Shown here: one piece after another, positions 16,185 through 24,782 of the stretch
Layout of the letters: each line of letters opens with the position of its first letter
Numbering within the stretch: position 1 is the first letter of the stretch
DNA from: Macrococcoides equi
GTDB lineage: Bacteria > Bacillota > Bacilli > Staphylococcales > Staphylococcaceae
Strand: one strand, 5' to 3'
Length of the DNA stretch: 64,000 nucleotides
Assembly: GCF_047425865.1 (NCBI RefSeq)
Contig: NZ_CP179735.1
Program-made: the position numbers and the translations under genes
The notes under the pieces: model-generated
What the model was told of the DNA's origin: nothing
Database searches by the model: none
Seen by the model: the letters and a program-made list of their open reading frames with translations, nothing else

Positions 16185-17495
16185 TTAAATTATCTTGCGA
16201 TTACTGCTTAAACGAATGACTTTGTAATGAAGTATGTATGCGCCAAATGCCATCACAAATAATGATAAAATAGCTATTCGACTAGCTAGTGGTCCAAAAT
16301 CTTTCAAGATTAAAGTAATCGTGCCATAAATAAATGGTCCAAATACCGCAGATAATTTACCACTCATCGAAAACAATCCGAAGAATTGACCTTCTTTTCC
16401 TGGAGGTGATAATTCAATGATCAAAGTTCTTGAAATCACCCATATAGATCCCATCGCTATGCCAAATAAAATGGCACAAATATAAAAAGTTGTTTTCGGT
16501 AAAGGCAAGCTTGCAATAATCAACGCAACCATCAAAACGAGTGCGACATAGTGCAGAGCTTTTAGTGAGCCGATACTTTTAGCAATGTAACCAAAAATAA
16601 ATGCACCGATTACACTAAAAACTGTTGCAATCATAAATATTTTGATAAATTCACTTGAAGTAAATCCAACGACAGTAGTCGCATAAGGCTGCATCATACT
16701 AATAGCGGTAGCAAGAGCATCATTTAAAAAGAAATAAACAATTAAAAAAACATAAATTGCAGGCTCTTGTCTTGCAAGTTTATAAGTCGACACAACTTCT
16801 CTGTAACCAGAAGATGGGCTGACCTTTTCATTGCTTTGTATTATTTTATTGTGTTTGTCACCATCCTTACCAAAAATAAAAATAGGTAGACTAAAAATTA
16901 AAAATAAAATAGCTGTTGGAATAAAGGTCTTACCAGCATCACCAGTCCCTACTAGAGCCATCACTGTGAGCACACCGAACAAAGTGCCTAGATATCCTAA
17001 CGCCACACCAAATCCTGACAGCACTGAATGATCCTCTTTAGGTGCCAGACTACTCATCATTGCATCATAAAATACGAGGCTTGAATTATACATAAATTTT
17101 GCCACAGTAAATAATATAATAATGAGTAAAAATGATAATGGTATCCCCCATATTTCTTGATCTATACCACTTTGATAGATATAGCCCATTAAAAAAGTAC
17201 ACATAAATACGATTAACGTAAATATAATAACCCACTTCTTTTTCTTCTGTGTTCTATCAATATATACACCATAAATCGGGCTTAATATGATAAGTAGTAA
17301 TGCCGCTACACTGGCTGAATATGCAATCCATGTCGATGATACCTGTTCAGTTACAGGATCTGTTCCAAATTGCTCGGTAACAAATTGAGGGAAAAACAAA
17401 GTGACGATATTGGCACTAAAAATTGTGTTACTAAAATCATAAAGTGCCCAGCTAATAATAGGTATCGAAAATAAAAGTTTTATATCTTTTTTCAT
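16185..17495 (-). CDS. MFS transporter, UMF1/Atg22-like
   Basis: A 436-residue, 12-helix transporter. The opening IPIISWALYDFSNTIFSANIVTLFFPQ is characteristic of the UMF1 family (related to yeast Atg22), whose members have W-A-x-Y-D-x-x-N/A near the N-terminus. The loop between helices 2 and 3 carries YGVYIDRTQKKKKW, the MFS A-type motif. Members are thought to move amino acids or small metabolites; substrate here is unknown. It is monocistronic on the minus strand, with the next genes more than 100 bp away on both sides. Start chosen at the first Met (MKKDIKLLF), with AAAGGAGTAAC just upstream. Confidence 0.88.
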   Translation of the reverse strand: MKKDIKLLFSIPIISWALYDFSNTIFSANIVTLFFPQFVTEQFGTDPVTEQVSSTWIAYSASVAALLLIILSPIYGVYIDRTQKKKKWVIIFTLIVFMCTFLMGYIYQSGIDQEIWGIPLSFLLIIILFTVAKFMYNSSLVFYDAMMSSLAPKEDHSVLSGFGVALGYLGTLFGVLTVMALVGTGDAGKTFIPTAILFLIFSLPIFIFGKDGDKHNKIIQSNEKVSPSSGYREVVSTYKLARQEPAIYVFLIVYFFLNDALATAISMMQPYATTVVGFTSSEFIKIFMIATVFSVIGAFIFGYIAKSIGSLKALHYVALVLMVALIIASLPLPKTTFYICAILFGIAMGSIWVISRTLIIELSPPGKEGQFFGLFSMSGKLSAVFGPFIYGTITLILKDFGPLASRIAILSLFVMAFGAYILHYKVIRLSSNRKII

Positions 17496-17603
17496 AAGTT
17501 ACTCCTTTAAAGATGACTTGTCTTTAGTGTAACGAGGAAGTGATTGAAATACTATAAATTTTCTGTTTTATTATTGTAAATAAACAATTATCAAAAAGCA
17601 TAT

Positions 17604-17637
17604 AAAAAATCAGGTAATAGTTACCTATCACCTGATT
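17604..17637 (-). terminator. Terminator overlapping the end of the 63-aa ORF
   Basis: AATCAGGT (17608-17615) pairs with ACCTGATT (17630-17637) across an inner AGGTAA/TTACCT alternative. T residues follow on the minus strand (17609-17604). It overlaps the stop codon of the ORF ending at 17621. Confidence 0.65.
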
Positions 17638-17812
17638 CACTCTCATTTTTATATCTTTGTAAATCCATCAATGCATCATGTATTTGATGATATTTATCAA
17701 GCGGCTCTAAATCAATTTTGCTAAAATGTTCATTACGTTCAAAGTACTTCGCACAATTTTCAAAGACTACTAAATATTGTCCCATCATCATCAATAGACA
17801 GGACTGCGCCAT
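17621..17812 (-). CDS. Small hypothetical protein, 63 aa
   Basis: A 63-residue ORF starting MAQSCLLMMMGQYLVVFENC and ending in a Ser/Asp-rich tail. It is moderately hydrophobic at the N-terminus, helical later (EPLDKYHQIHDALMDLQRYK), and not recognisable as a known family. A TTG at 17836 would add eight codons but has no Shine-Dalgarno. The ATG at 17812 has only a weak GAG nine bases upstream. An overlapping terminator and a tightly placed upstream ORF (17839-17979) suggest a real bicistronic unit. Coding status is moderately supported. Confidence 0.5.
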   Translation of the reverse strand: MAQSCLLMMMGQYLVVFENCAKYFERNEHFSKIDLEPLDKYHQIHDALMDLQRYKNESESGDR

Positions 17813-17838
17813 CTTTAATGACTCGTTGCAGTGCAAAA

Positions 17839-17979
17839 CTAATCTGTTCTAATAAATAAATTGCCCGAGAAATAGCCATATAACATGGGAATCAGCATTA
17901 AAATAAACTGAAGAAACCCTTTAGAAATATTGATTTTTTCAATATCTACATAAAATAAAGATTTATAATACTTTATCAA
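17839..17979 (-). CDS. Small membrane protein ORF, 46 aa, TTG start
   Basis: A 46-codon frame with TTG start and AGGTGA four bases upstream. Residues about 19-42 form one membrane helix (FLQFILMLIPMLYGYFSGNLF), preceded by a short charged head with YYKSLFYVDIEK. It stops immediately before the 63-aa ORF on the same strand, so the two could be translated together. No family recognised. It might be a tiny membrane regulator, a type I-toxin-like peptide, or the remnant of a larger gene; the data do not decide. Confidence 0.45.
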   Translation of the reverse strand: MIKYYKSLFYVDIEKINISKGFLQFILMLIPMLYGYFSGNLFIRTD

Positions 17980-18062
17980 ACAATCACCTAATTTATTTAT
18001 TTTTCATCCTATAGTATTCTATCACTTACACTATCATCTCACCGAAAATTAGCTTTTCAAAT

Positions 18063-18095
18063 CAAAAAAATAACCACTCGTAAAGAGTGATTATT
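18063..18095 (-). terminator. Terminator overlapping the ATP-grasp stop codon
   Basis: AATAACCACTC (18069-18079) and GAGTGATTATT (18085-18095) pair with one mismatch around a 5-base loop. A T run follows on the minus strand (18070-18064). The stem includes the stop codon of the gene ending at 18091. Confidence 0.75.
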
Positions 18096-19320
18096 TTTGA
18101 TTTTTATACCACTGACTATTTTTATATTTTAAATAATACTTTGCATTCCTCATGAAAAGATATGACTTACGTTTCAAAGATAGATCCTTCGCATAAAATA
18201 ATGGATTATAATAACGATGTTTATATATTAATTGCTTAATTTCTTTGCGTAATGACTTTTGTTTTACGTATTGCAGAATAATATTTTTTGGGACTACTGT
18301 AAACAAATGCGTTGTGTCCAGGTATTTCACAGGATGTGACTGATTTAAAATTAAATCCTCAACATAACACCTTGCAATAGAATATCCTGTTTCTTTTACA
18401 TATGAACTTGAGCGTCCTGCACGAAGATTCACTTCGAAAAATTTAAATTTACCGTCTCTTGCATCATATTTCAAATCAAAGTTAGCAAATCCTGTGTAGT
18501 TCAATGCCTCCATCATTTGAATGACTTTATCCATCAATGTCTTATCAAATCTTGTAATGAGTGCTGTATAATTACCGATTGCTGTCATCGCAGGCTCCTG
18601 CAATAATACTTGAGCTAGTGTAATAACCTGAGCGTTACCATTCGAATCGCTATAATACACAATATCCCATAAATCCTGATCGCTACCCTCGATAAACTCC
18701 TGAATAATAATATCTTCGCGATAACCATTATTATGTAGTAACTCAATTGTCTGATTGATTTCTTCATAGCTATCCAAGACATAAATTTTTTGTTTCTCTT
18801 TAAACTTCAAATTAAAATATGCTGTTCCATCATCTACTTTAATAATTACCGGAAATCTAATGGGTTCATTGAAGGTTTCAAGCGTTGCAAGATTAAAATG
18901 ATACGTTGCAGGAATATCCAGACCAAAAGAAGCCACTGTTTCATAGAAATTTTTCTTATAATAAAGACGATTAAATAACTCCTGTGTTGGGAAGTTAAAG
19001 GTAAAGTGTTCTCGTAATCTTGCTTCGTGTTTAATAAGTAGCTTAACGTATTCATCTGTTGTTGCTACAAGAAGCAGTTTGCGATTCTTTTTGCTGTATT
19101 TCAAAGCTATCTTTTCAAAAGTATCAATAAATACTTCATCGTCATATATCATTTTATCTATATAATATTCACTAATCAGCGTAGAAAACTTTGTGAATGA
19201 TAAGTAATCTGCTGCTACAATTACCGACTTTTTCTTATAATCTTTATGAAAGCTTGCAGCGGCAGCGTACGCATGTATATTAGCACCCAAAATGATTGGG
19301 ATAAAATTTAATTTGGCCAT
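18091..19320 (-). CDS. ATP-grasp carboxylate-amine ligase, D-aspartate-ligase-like
   Basis: A 409-residue ATP-grasp enzyme. From memory it aligns along its length with the Enterococcus faecium D-aspartate ligase Asl: FIPIILGANIHAYAAAASF at the start, VPxxY-type central ATP-grasp with FPVIIKVDDGTAYF near residue 145, ALNYTGFANFDLKYDARDGKFKFFEVNLRAGRSS near 265-300 (Mg-binding Glu and Asn), and a basic C-terminal tail. Asl adds D-Asp to the Lys of UDP-MurNAc-pentapeptide. Staphylococcal crossbridges are normally built by Fem transferases, so the substrate here may differ. The start at 19320 has AAAGG nine bases upstream; two earlier in-frame starts lack proper spacing. It is monocistronic. Confidence 0.8.
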   Translation of the reverse strand: MAKLNFIPIILGANIHAYAAAASFHKDYKKKSVIVAADYLSFTKFSTLISEYYIDKMIYDDEVFIDTFEKIALKYSKKNRKLLLVATTDEYVKLLIKHEARLREHFTFNFPTQELFNRLYYKKNFYETVASFGLDIPATYHFNLATLETFNEPIRFPVIIKVDDGTAYFNLKFKEKQKIYVLDSYEEINQTIELLHNNGYREDIIIQEFIEGSDQDLWDIVYYSDSNGNAQVITLAQVLLQEPAMTAIGNYTALITRFDKTLMDKVIQMMEALNYTGFANFDLKYDARDGKFKFFEVNLRAGRSSSYVKETGYSIARCYVEDLILNQSHPVKYLDTTHLFTVVPKNIILQYVKQKSLRKEIKQLIYKHRYYNPLFYAKDLSLKRKSYLFMRNAKYYLKYKNSQWYKNQK

Positions 19321-19495
19321 CGTCATTATCCTTTGTCTCAATTTTGCTTTAGTTTAGAAAGCTGTTTAATTCATTATATTTTTGAATGTAAGTGATTGCA
19401 AGTGAGTCTTTATCCAAGTAATGTAAATAATCAATTTCTATTATTAACATATTATAACATTAATATAACTAAAAAAAAGCATAATTAACGTAATA

Positions 19496-20092
19496 TTATC
19501 TTTCTAGTAAACCTTTTCCCTGATAAATTTTATCTGTATATTTAGCAATACGATTTCTTCTTGTTTCACTGCGTTTTGCTTTATTAATTTCTATAATATA
19601 TGCGCGCTGACGCCCTGGTGTTAAGCGATAAAACGCTTCTTTCAGTTTTGAATTTTCATTAAAAGCCTCTTCAAGTTCAACAGGAATTTCTAATGTTGCA
19701 GGCGACTGCTTCAAAGGTTGTTTCCCCGACTCCTCCACACGAATTGCCTCAGCAATATAAAAACGGATGATATCGGCTTTTTCCTCTATTTCTTCAACAG
19801 AAGTAAAGCGTAATTGACGATCTACCTGAACATGCTCTGTTTGTTGAATCAACATATTATATTTATCTTCAAGCAAGACTCCCTTATGAAAGAGCAGAGC
19901 AACATAATTTTTAAAACCATGAATGAGTACCACATTTTTGCCATTTAGTGTATAACATGGATGCATCCATTTATACTCCTCTACTAAATCAAATTCCTGA
20001 ATTATTTTTCTTAACAATTGATTTGCTTCCTGCCACTGGGTATTTTTACTAAAATACTTTTCTAATTTTTGTTCATTTGTTAAATCCCCCAT
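19496..20092 (-). CDS. YdeI/OmpD-associated family protein (DUF1801 + YdeI tail)
   Basis: A 198-residue cytosolic protein. Residues about 1-115 form a DUF1801-like domain (KYFSKNTQWQEANQLLRKII ... EYKWMHPCYTLNGKNVVLIHGFKNYVALLFHKG). The C-terminal 55 residues carry the YdeI motif FYRLTPGRQRAYIIEINKAKRSETRRNRI. YdeI proteins occur widely in Bacilli; links to membrane-peptide tolerance have been reported for Salmonella YdeI-named proteins of another family, so that function should not be transferred. Monocistronic; no obvious partner. It is a paralogue in domain type of the gene at 11355-11726. Confidence 0.85.
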   Translation of the reverse strand: MGDLTNEQKLEKYFSKNTQWQEANQLLRKIIQEFDLVEEYKWMHPCYTLNGKNVVLIHGFKNYVALLFHKGVLLEDKYNMLIQQTEHVQVDRQLRFTSVEEIEEKADIIRFYIAEAIRVEESGKQPLKQSPATLEIPVELEEAFNENSKLKEAFYRLTPGRQRAYIIEINKAKRSETRRNRIAKYTDKIYQGKGLLER

Positions 20093-20121
20093 AATAACTC
20101 CCCTTTTAAATAATATAACTG

Positions 20122-20889
20122 CTACTTAATATCGAATCCGTATGATTGATATATTTTCTTGCATTGCTTACTTATTAAGTATTGATAAAGTTCATCTGTT
20201 TCCTGTTTATGCTTTGTAGTTTTTATTTTGGCGATTGGATAGGTTATCGTATCATGTAACTTATCATCAATCCGAATCTTATATTTGATATTATTATCTG
20301 AATGTAAGTCAGAAGTATATACAATACCAGCTTCGGTATTGCCTGTTTCAACATATGTAAGGACTTGACGCACATCTTTTGTCTGCACTATTTTTGATTT
20401 TACTTTTTGATACAACTTTGACTGATCAAGCACTTGCTTACTATACATTCCAGCCGGTACAGTTTCAGGGTTACCTAGTGCAATTTTTTCTATTTTTTTA
20501 TCTTGCAAATCGTTAACTGACGACAATTTTTTATTAGAAATCAGTACAAGATGATTCTTCAGTAAGCTTGTTACATCTTGCTTATCTACAACTTTATGCT
20601 GCACGAGTCCATTTGTCTTATCTTCAGCAGCAGAAAAAAATATATCTACAGGTGCTCCTGATATGATTTGTCGTGCCAGGGCTCCTGAAGCTCCATAATT
20701 AAATTTAATATCGACATGATTATGCTTTTTTTCATATTCCTTTTCTACTTCACTTAAAGCATTTTTTAAACTCGCCGCTGCTGAAACTGTAATGATTACT
20801 TTTTCATGACTATTTTTATTCGTCGCTGATTGTTCCCCGCAACCACTCATTATTATACATATCAAGACCAGCAATAATATTTTTCTCAC
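20122..20889 (-). CDS. modA: Molybdate-binding lipoprotein ModA (orphan)
   Basis: A 255-residue lipoprotein with signal peptide and lipobox M-S-G-C (Cys17). The mature part matches ModA: VSAAASLKNAL (oxyanion Ser), FNYGASGALARQIISGAPVDIFFSAAED, VPAGMYSKQVL and a Tyr-containing EAGIVYTSDL motif. It would capture molybdate or tungstate outside the membrane for an ABC importer. In most Firmicutes it is followed by modB and modC. Here the next gene on the strand is the unrelated YdeI gene 30 bp further, so the permease and ATPase must be elsewhere or absent. Identification as ModA is good; the cargo is by family. Confidence 0.85.
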   Translation of the reverse strand: MRKILLLVLICIIMSGCGEQSATNKNSHEKVIITVSAAASLKNALSEVEKEYEKKHNHVDIKFNYGASGALARQIISGAPVDIFFSAAEDKTNGLVQHKVVDKQDVTSLLKNHLVLISNKKLSSVNDLQDKKIEKIALGNPETVPAGMYSKQVLDQSKLYQKVKSKIVQTKDVRQVLTYVETGNTEAGIVYTSDLHSDNNIKYKIRIDDKLHDTITYPIAKIKTTKHKQETDELYQYLISKQCKKIYQSYGFDIK

Positions 20890-20920
20890 GCTATGGCCCC
20901 CTTTTTATTTCTATTATAAT

Positions 20921-20953
20921 ACAAAAGGGATTGCTCGAAAGAGCAATCCCTTA
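20921..20953 (-). terminator. Intrinsic terminator after ahpF
   Basis: AAGGGATTGCTC (20926-20937), GAAA loop, GAGCAATCCCTT (20942-20953). A perfect 12-bp stem with a stable tetraloop, 14 bp after the ahpF stop; a T-rich stretch follows on the minus strand. Confidence 0.88.
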
Positions 20954-20966
20954 AATAAATATTTTC

Positions 20967-22490
20967 TTAGTTTCTGATTAAATAATCAAATGCACTTAAT
21001 GCTGCAGTCGCACCTGAACCCATAGAAATAATGATTTGTTTGTATGTTTGATCTGTACAGTCACCTGCTGCAAATATTCCGGGTACATTTGTAGCACCAT
21101 TTTTATCGACAATGATCTCACCGCGATTATTTTTTGCTACAACGTCACCGACAAACTCAGTACTTGGCACTAAACCAATTTGAACGAATACACCTTCTAA
21201 TTCAATCGTATGTTCTTCATTTGTATTACGATCAACATATGTCAATGCCTTTAACTTGTCATCACCCGTTAATTCTTTTGTAGCAGCCGATTTAATAATT
21301 TCAGTATTAGATAATGAAGCTAATCGATCTTGTAACACTTTATCAGCGCGTAATTCTTCACCGAATTCAAGTAATGTTACATGTTCTACAATCCCTGCTA
21401 AATCAATTGCTGCTTCAACACCTGAGTTACCACCACCCACAACTGCAACACGTTTACCTTCAAATAAAGGTCCGTCACAGTGAGGACAATAAGCAACACC
21501 TTTCGTTTGATATTCAGCTTCACCAGGGACATTCATGTTACGCCATTTTGCACCTGTACCGATGATTAATGTTTTAGATGTTAGTTTACCACCATTTTCT
21601 AAAGTTACATGCACTAAATCATCAATTTTAGCGATAGACTCAACTCGTACCGCATTCATGACGTCAATATCATAACTATTGATATGTTGTTTTAAATTCT
21701 CAGAGAATTCTGGTCCAGTTGTTTCTTTTACTGTAATGAAGTTTTCGATACCTGCTGTATCATTTACTTGACCACCGATACGCTCTGCAACAATACCCGT
21801 AAGTAAGCCTTTACGCGCAGCATATATTGCAGCACTACCACTTGCCGGACCACCACCGATAACTAATACGTCAAATGTTGCTTTAGCATCAAATTCTGAC
21901 GCATCAGCACCACCGCCAAGTTTCGCAATGATTTCCTCAACAGTCGCTTTACCGCTGCCAAATTCACTACCATCTAAGTACATTGTCGGTACAGCCATAA
22001 TATCTTTAGATTCTTCTCTGAATGCTGCCCCGTCAATCATTGTATGTGTAATATCAGGATTTAAAACTGCCATCATATTTAATGCCTGAACGACATCAGG
22101 ACATTTCGTACATGTTAAGCTAATATATGTTTCAAAATTAAATGGTCCTTCAAGCTTTTTAATCTGATCAATCACTGACTGTTCAACTTTAGGCGCACGA
22201 CCACTAACTTGTAATAATGCTAACACTAATGAAGTAAATTCATGTCCTAGAGGTACACCAGCAAACGTAATGCGTGCTTCTTCTCCACTTCTGGCTAAAG
22301 TGAAACTTGGTGTACGTTTTAATTGAGCTTCTTTTAATGTGATACGTGAAGACATTGACTCAATTTGATTTAATAACTCCATCATATCTTTACTTACTTT
22401 GTCTTCTCCAGCACTTGCAGTAATCACTACATCGCCTTCCATTAACTCTAAATATTGAGCTAATTGTTGTTTCAATGTTTCATTCAACAA
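20967..22490 (-). CDS. ahpF: Alkyl hydroperoxide reductase subunit F
   Basis: A 507-residue flavoprotein disulfide reductase, family length. The N-terminal tandem thioredoxin-like domain (about 1-200) has the active CTKCPD pair near residue 127. The thioredoxin-reductase-like part has FAD motif GGGPASGSAAIYAA near 212, NAD motif VVGGGNSGVEAA and redox pair CPHCDG near 335, and the FAD-binding GIFAAGDCTD near the end. It transfers electrons from NADH to AhpC, which destroys peroxides. It follows ahpC by 105 bp with a hairpin between them. AAAAGGAGGAAA lies just before the start. Confidence 0.96.
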   Translation of the reverse strand: MLNETLKQQLAQYLELMEGDVVITASAGEDKVSKDMMELLNQIESMSSRITLKEAQLKRTPSFTLARSGEEARITFAGVPLGHEFTSLVLALLQVSGRAPKVEQSVIDQIKKLEGPFNFETYISLTCTKCPDVVQALNMMAVLNPDITHTMIDGAAFREESKDIMAVPTMYLDGSEFGSGKATVEEIIAKLGGGADASEFDAKATFDVLVIGGGPASGSAAIYAARKGLLTGIVAERIGGQVNDTAGIENFITVKETTGPEFSENLKQHINSYDIDVMNAVRVESIAKIDDLVHVTLENGGKLTSKTLIIGTGAKWRNMNVPGEAEYQTKGVAYCPHCDGPLFEGKRVAVVGGGNSGVEAAIDLAGIVEHVTLLEFGEELRADKVLQDRLASLSNTEIIKSAATKELTGDDKLKALTYVDRNTNEEHTIELEGVFVQIGLVPSTEFVGDVVAKNNRGEIIVDKNGATNVPGIFAAGDCTDQTYKQIIISMGSGATAALSAFDYLIRN

Positions 22491-22537
22491 TTACATTTCC
22501 TCCTTTTAAGGATAAATTTCCATATTTTATAGCAAAA

Positions 22538-22569
22538 GAGAGCACAACGTAACATTTACGTTGTGTCTC
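22538..22569 (-). terminator. Intercistronic hairpin between ahpC and ahpF
   Basis: GAGA(G)CACAACGTA pairs with TACGTTGTGTCTC with one bulged base and a 5-base loop. The minus strand continues CTTTTGC, so this may be a leaky terminator or an mRNA-stabilising stem that keeps AhpC in excess of AhpF. Confidence 0.6.
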
Positions 22570-22595
22570 ACTTTAAATATTCAATTGGGATTAAC

Positions 22596-23165
22596 TTAGA
22601 TTTTACCTACTAAATCTAAACCTGGTGTTAAAGTTTCGCCGCTTTCTTTCCATTTTGCAGGACATACTTCTCCGTCATGAGATGCAACATATTGAGCAGC
22701 TTTAACTTTATCAACTAATACTGAAGCGTCACGACCGATACCATCGTTGTTGATTTCCATTGTTTGAACAACACCATTTGGATCGATTAAGAATGTTGCA
22801 CGTTGTGCAAGACCTGCTTCTTCATCTAATACGTCAAAGTTGTTAGCGATTAAGTGAGATGGATCACCAATCATTGTGTATTTAATTTTCCCGATAGCTT
22901 CTGAATGATCATGCCAAGCTTTATGTGTAAAATGTGTGTCACAAGATACTGAATATACATTGACACCTAATCCTTGTAATGTTTCATATTGCTCTTGTAA
23001 ATCTTCTAATTCAGTCGGGCATACGAATGTGAAGTCTGCTGGGTAGAAGCATACAATGCTCCAGCTTCCTTTCATTGACTCATTTGATACTTCAATGAAT
23101 TTGTCTTCTTTTGGATCGTAAGCATTTGCTGTGAATGGTAAGATTTCTTTATTGATTAATGACAT
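22596..23165 (-). CDS. ahpC: Alkyl hydroperoxide reductase subunit C (typical 2-Cys peroxiredoxin)
   Basis: A 189-residue AhpC1-type peroxiredoxin. The peroxidatic Cys49 is in FYPADFTFVCPTE and the resolving Cys in GEVCPAKW near residue 168; the GDPSHLIANNF loop and C-terminal YF-like tail region (LDLVGKI) are as in staphylococcal AhpC. It reduces H2O2, organic peroxides and peroxynitrite and is recycled by AhpF encoded next. The promoter contains a near-consensus PerR box (23205-23219), so peroxide derepression through PerR is expected. Strong GGAGGA Shine-Dalgarno precedes the start. Confidence 0.97.
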   Translation of the reverse strand: MSLINKEILPFTANAYDPKEDKFIEVSNESMKGSWSIVCFYPADFTFVCPTELEDLQEQYETLQGLGVNVYSVSCDTHFTHKAWHDHSEAIGKIKYTMIGDPSHLIANNFDVLDEEAGLAQRATFLIDPNGVVQTMEINNDGIGRDASVLVDKVKAAQYVASHDGEVCPAKWKESGETLTPGLDLVGKI

Positions 23166-23201
23166 GGATAAATTCCTCCTGGATAATAATTATTAGTTTC
23201 T

Positions 23202-23230
23202 AGATTAGAATAATTCTAATCTCTACACAA
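23202..23230 (-). promoter_or_regulatory. ahpC promoter with PerR box
   Basis: Minus-strand -35 TTGTGT (23230-23225), 17-bp spacer, -10 TAATCT (23207-23202). A perfect 10-1-10 palindrome covers 23202-23222; its 15-base core TTAGAATAATTCTAA matches the PerR consensus TTATAATNATTATAA at 13 of 15 positions (N counted). The box covers spacer and -10, as in repressed peroxide genes. Confidence 0.85.
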
Positions 23231-23384
23231 CTTATTATTACATGAGGGAAAAATTAAGTCAACTAACTTACTCTTAAAACATCTAAATTCTTTAAGCTGT
23301 TTCATTCACATTTTGTTCACGAATATAAATATCAAAAAAATATATTTCACTTGAATAATATCATTTATATAAAGAGTTTCTCAT

Positions 23385-24719
23385 TTACTTCATTAATAAC
23401 GAAATAAATACAGCGATGATAACAATCGGTATAATAAATCTTAACAAAAATACCCATACAGTAAACAATCCTTTATATTTCTCATCCATCATTTCTTCTT
23501 TGGCGATTGCTTTATTTAAACGATAACCTGTAAATAAAGCAAAGCATAACGCTCCAATTGGTAACATAATATTCGATACTAGATAATCCATGTTATCAAA
23601 GAAGGTACCAGCACCAAATTTCACATCACTCAGTAAACCACTAGATAGTGCAGAAGGAATGCACAGTATAAATAGCAGAGCTGAAATTACATATACAGCC
23701 TTTTTACGCTTACGCTCATCATTTTTAATAGCATTAGAAACGTTAATCTCTATTAATGAAATTGATGAGGTAATCGTTGCAAAAAAGAATAATGATAAGA
23801 AAATTAAATAAAAAATACTTCCCATCGGTAACTGGTCAAACACATAAGGTAATACAATAAAGAGTAAGCCAGGTCCTTGAGCATTATCAATGCCAAGCGA
23901 AGCTGTTGCAGGGAATATTGCCAGTCCTGCTAATAGCGTGACAAGAATATTTAATCCAACAACCGAAAAACCTGATTGTACGATATCCGTCTTTTTATCT
24001 AAGTAAGAGGCATACGTTAGCATTCCACCAAAACCTACTGATAATGAGAAAAATGATTGTCCAAGTGCAAAGAGCACCCCTTCGGTATTCAGCGATGTAA
24101 AATCAGGCTTTAAGAAATAAACCACACCTTCTATAGCATTCGGTAATGTTAACGAGCGGATAATAATGATTAAAAATGCGATAAATAGCAATGGCATCAT
24201 CACTTTAGAAGCTTTTTCAATACCGTCTTGAATCCCTTTAGAAACAATGAATGCAGTGAGTAATATAAATAATAATGCTCCAAATATCGCATATACCGGG
24301 TTACTGATTAACTGACCAAATAAGTTTTCATAGTTTTTTGTATGTGTTCCCGTAAAAATTACGTAAATCGTTCTAATCATATACAGTAATATCCATCCAC
24401 CTATGACACTATAAAAGCTCAGTAAAAAGAACACACCAATATTTCCAAGATGACCAATCAGATTATAATATCTATTGCCGGTAATTTTCCCAAATACATC
24501 CGTACTATATGTTTTGCCATGTCGTCCAATTACAAATTCCGCTAATAATAACGGCAGACCAATAAATAAGGTGAATATCATGAACAATACAAGAAATGCT
24601 GCGCCACCGTTGTCCGCCATAACATAAGGAAACTTCCACATTGCACCGAGTCCTATCGCCGAACCGGCACTGGCCAATATAAATCCAATTTTTGAACCCC
24701 AAGCTGATCTTTTTTCCAT
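23385..24719 (-). CDS. Neurotransmitter:sodium symporter family transporter (probable tryptophan uptake)
   Basis: A 444-residue NSS (SNF) transporter with 11-12 helices. The N-terminal Na+/substrate region WGSKIGFILASAGSAIGLGAMWKFPY and unwound TM1 are typical, as are FSLSVGFGGMLTYASYL (TM6) and FFATITSSISLIE (TM8). Bacterial members include LeuT, Tyt1 and the tryptophan transporter TnaT. Family alone does not give the substrate, but the transcript leader encodes a peptide with tandem Trp codons followed by alternative hairpins and two terminators, which points to tryptophan. The start follows GAGGG. The protein sequence continues the minus-strand leader at 24749-24994 with no other gene between. 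Confidence 0.85.
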   Translation of the reverse strand: MEKRSAWGSKIGFILASAGSAIGLGAMWKFPYVMADNGGAAFLVLFMIFTLFIGLPLLLAEFVIGRHGKTYSTDVFGKITGNRYYNLIGHLGNIGVFFLLSFYSVIGGWILLYMIRTIYVIFTGTHTKNYENLFGQLISNPVYAIFGALLFILLTAFIVSKGIQDGIEKASKVMMPLLFIAFLIIIIRSLTLPNAIEGVVYFLKPDFTSLNTEGVLFALGQSFFSLSVGFGGMLTYASYLDKKTDIVQSGFSVVGLNILVTLLAGLAIFPATASLGIDNAQGPGLLFIVLPYVFDQLPMGSIFYLIFLSLFFFATITSSISLIEINVSNAIKNDERKRKKAVYVISALLFILCIPSALSSGLLSDVKFGAGTFFDNMDYLVSNIMLPIGALCFALFTGYRLNKAIAKEEMMDEKYKGLFTVWVFLLRFIIPIVIIAVFISLLMK

Positions 24720-24748
24720 GTGAAATCCCTCATTTCATTATTTTTTAA

Positions 24749-24782
24749 ATAAAAAAGAGGCCAATGCATACACATTGGCCTC
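24749..24782 (-). terminator. NSS leader terminator 2
   Basis: Perfect 10-bp stem GAGGCCAATG / CATTGGCCTC (plus-strand arms 24757-24766 and 24773-24782) with a 6-base loop, followed on the minus strand by six T residues (24756-24751). It lies 30 bp before the symporter start and must be read through for expression. Confidence 0.88.

Noticed and set aside
19349..19450. 33-codon minus-strand frame (starts MLIIEIDYLHYLDKD)
   Set aside because: Protein-like in look but no Shine-Dalgarno, and its start overlaps TATAAT; possibly a gene remnant. Not enough to call.
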